From CAZXCK01 sp964639225 (GTDB lineage Bacteria; Chloroflexota; Anaerolineae; Aggregatilineales; Phototrophicaceae): DNA of 7,859 nucleotides. The number at the start of each line of letters is the position of its first letter. Position 1 is the first letter of the stretch. Location: contig CAZXCK010000164.1 of assembly GCA_964639225.1 (NCBI GenBank), positions 1 to 7,859 of the forward strand, read 5' to 3'. Below, piece by piece: positions 7,201 through 7,859 of the stretch. Under the pieces are notes generated by a model. That model saw only the letters and a list, made by a program, of their open reading frames with translations, did no database searches and was not told the origin of the DNA. Position numbers and translations under genes: made by a program.

Positions 7201-7859
7201 CCCACCAGTTGAGCACATGCAGCGGAATCGAGTCGAGATAGATCAGCAGTTCGGGGCACTCGGCGAACATGTCCTCGAAGTCGTAAGTCATGAGTGCCAG
7301 TTGGACGGTCTGGGTTTCTTCTTCATCGGGGTCATCGCCCGACAGGATATCCAGACCTTCCGCCGGGAGCAGGTCGCAGGCCGGTGACTGACGGGTAACA
7401 AAGCCTGCTACGTAACCACCGATCTGCAACTGGAACCACACACCATCCGGCTGGAACGACTGCGACGTGGCTACGTAGATCTGAAACGGGTTGAGCGCGC
7501 CGATGATCGCTGAGGTGGTATTTGGTTCGGCGCGGATGTTGACCTCAGCGGCTGTGATGGTCGCCACATAGCAGGTACCATCATTGGGCAGCGCGGGCAG
7601 AAGCGGCAGGGTCGGCACTGGTGGCGGTGCCGGCTGCTGCGGCACCGGCGTATCGACAGGCGGGGGTGGATCGACTGGCGGTTGGGTGGGCTGTGGCGGC
7701 TGAGTTGGTGGGGGCGCGGTGACCTGGAAGATCGCCTCGTTGCTCGGTACGCTCCCACCAAAACTCACTCCCGTACCAAAACACTGGAAGATCACCACGC
7801 CCTGTCCCACGCCGGGCGCATCGGACGGCTGAACCGTGTATGGTCCAGTGCCGATTGGC
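4235..7859 (-). CDS. large modular surface protein: SH3, Cys repeats, beta domain, TolB-like propeller (5' end outside window)
   Basis: The frame is open from the right edge to TGA at 4237-4235. The GTG at 7810 is not the start: 16 more in-frame codons reach the edge (GPYTVQPSDAPG). Counting from 7810 as residue 1: the end of a beta domain (to 31); a Pro-rich linker (32-75); a bacterial SH3 domain (80-145, VNIRAEP, W125, GYVAGFV); an acidic stretch (157-166); five Cys-pair helical repeats (185-500); an unrecognised stretch (501-640); a beta-rich domain (about 645-775); an Asp/Pro/Gly-rich linker (776-890); and a TolB/PD40-like beta-propeller (about 915-1185, blades recognisable by MSPDGK, AAWMPD, SPTFS). 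SH3 plus propeller suggests binding of wall or glycan and of partner proteins. The architecture implies export, but the signal peptide is outside the window. About twenty cysteines suggest many disulfides. No catalytic site was seen. Confidence 0.9.
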   Translation of the reverse strand, partial: PIGTGPYTVQPSDAPGVGQGVVIFQCFGTGVSFGGSVPSNEAIFQVTAPPPTQPPQPTQPPVDPPPPVDTPVPQQPAPPPVPTLPLLPALPNDGTCYVATITAAEVNIRAEPNTTSAIIGALNPFQIYVATSQSFQPDGVWFQLQIGGYVAGFVTRQSPACDLLPAEGLDILSGDDPDEEETQTVQLALMTYDFEDMFAECPELLIYLDSIPLHVLNWWADYFESDSVAEGDTPCDYMATFIEDILWVGYGSIARDIPPEILDRLMNECPGNLVGWLLLLDTAYRTNPDVYREALRRLPEDICAATDNYLDTLRGFTERDFSAWLDRFAVPLLIQQACGVDIDEATLRTFGVLDLIDYDRLIDDLYSLCDSIEFARMIGRLSDAERDFHDRLMEACPELAPHVTVPLELFYVIRSQGININSVPIDTSDPTLCSDPGGYLLRYAPDPLVDGRSADIPPQLASCPDQARLLRAGNETLDPYTLLAILNAPDPCHAAYAYLSAGYVPEYTGPTLTCDPNLPGATVPVDPDAEVREMDNSERQREHRVEDCVAAVLFPLPPVIRQCVRGRQLPAVVRTRRPGLDSSGNGESVSVADGEGGVVVVRPAGAGPENEPDMSLVLADGSVVDERSSWEEKIAAMGRSPEQICSQPPPDLAPPATSERVCYGVSFALRDDNNVSGELFGPSIGVAVVTNFSDGRASVLETNYQMVNVRRGGSADLSFVAYVNNRTGDLRASYGVDLIGLTDLGLVTSTGINHGQVSDELCRNNTPPRDRDFFLTVEPSVSISVAIPFIDSPAPAGAEGAPEDSDRDFELDPLPGEVDMGDGEPGRVPSPEVEAPGDTGVSPPDTGEAPAGDTAEAPAGDPGTPGTLPGSIPAGPGGLPPDVTPVDMDDIPAPDDRLPTEAQPSRLPVALQQPGIDPTGQRLSEALIELNPLFNGRIDGTTAVFQVGLGEESRLYLLRNNDIVPVLVDNIERLLLPAFNETGGMIAFIGMSPDGKTSLGFHNLYSEETRLPFTSSADLRLLPYRAAWMPDAQDQLLLASLADADGRPGIYLFDLIEADPQPELMVADAYQPVMALDGLFMAFVRDVNGVPNIFTRALRSGREQAITDQREGDGCHSPTFSNTPMTIYFVCGPEGEGQLYRYNMSGLFPVELPVPAINRPAAGPIDGFISYDDGTRIYLSTFDGTLNAPLVEFDNLMVTGIHWASTP
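5277..5324. repeat. 24-base direct repeat in the Asp/Pro/Gly linker
   Basis: TCGCCAGCGGG starts both 24-base copies (5277-5300 and 5301-5324), which differ at three positions. They encode EAPAGDT-like units within the flexible linker that precedes the propeller. This is a minor local duplication typical of low-complexity linkers. Confidence 0.7.
6311..7258 (-). repeat. protein-level repeat: five Cys-pair units of 54-69 residues
   Basis: In the large protein, numbered from the GTG at 7810, cysteines fall at 185/219, 253/287, 322/353, 380/417 and 447/476. The first Cys of a unit is followed by Pro in four of five units (ECPEL, ECPGN, ACPEL, SCPDQ). Within-unit spacings are 34, 34, 31, 37 and 29; between-unit spacings are 34, 35, 27 and 30. 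Intervening sequence is mostly helical, often with a D/P-rich turn before the second Cys. I do not recognise the family. Confidence 0.6.

Noticed and set aside
4226..7387. Several long plus-strand frames (for example 4226-4747, 4851-5600, 5597-6112, 6653-7387)
   Set aside because: All are antisense to the large surface-protein gene, whose frame is continuous and shows recognisable domains.
7808..7810. GTG as the start of the large gene
   Set aside because: The frame stays open upstream to the window edge, there is no signal peptide after this GTG, and the sequence reads as the middle of a beta domain.

Overview
The window holds four protein-coding genes. Two are cut by the window edges, and all four products appear to be exported or membrane-anchored. 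No RNA gene, mobile element, CRISPR array or enzyme of central metabolism is recognisable. The style suggests an environmental bacterium of the Chloroflexota (Anaerolineae-like): GC-rich coding DNA with an AT-rich promoter region, Pro/Thr-rich linkers joined to a bacterial SH3 domain and a TolB-like propeller, a small 2TM-domain protein, and a thioredoxin domain of a type I associate with that phylum. This assignment rests on protein style only and is tentative.

Layout, left to right: (1) 1-1200, minus strand, an exported thioredoxin-fold protein (CRFC active site) with a Cys-rich tail, whose 3' end is outside the window. (2) 1201-1461, a divergent AT-rich promoter region with the same 10-base element facing each gene. 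(3) 1462-2916, plus strand, a secreted protein made of three diverged copies of one domain of about 150 residues. (4) 2917-3392, a convergent non-coding gap with a GC hairpin after gene 2 and a run of further hairpins. (5) 3393-4001, minus strand, a 2TM-domain membrane protein whose cytosolic tail carries three identical 16-residue repeats. (6) 4002-4234, a gap with strong hairpins just after the next gene's stop. (7) 4235-7859, minus strand, a very large modular surface protein whose 5' end is outside the window.

The only evidence that the genes act together is their shared cell-envelope theme and the divergent promoter pair. One testable idea is that the exported CxxC protein helps form or reshuffle disulfides in Cys-rich envelope proteins such as the large one, which has about twenty cysteines. 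The least familiar pieces are the five CP...C repeats of the large protein, the Cys-pair tail of the thioredoxin-like protein, and the hairpin-rich gap at 3041-3314. I found no defence, mobile or biosynthetic system.
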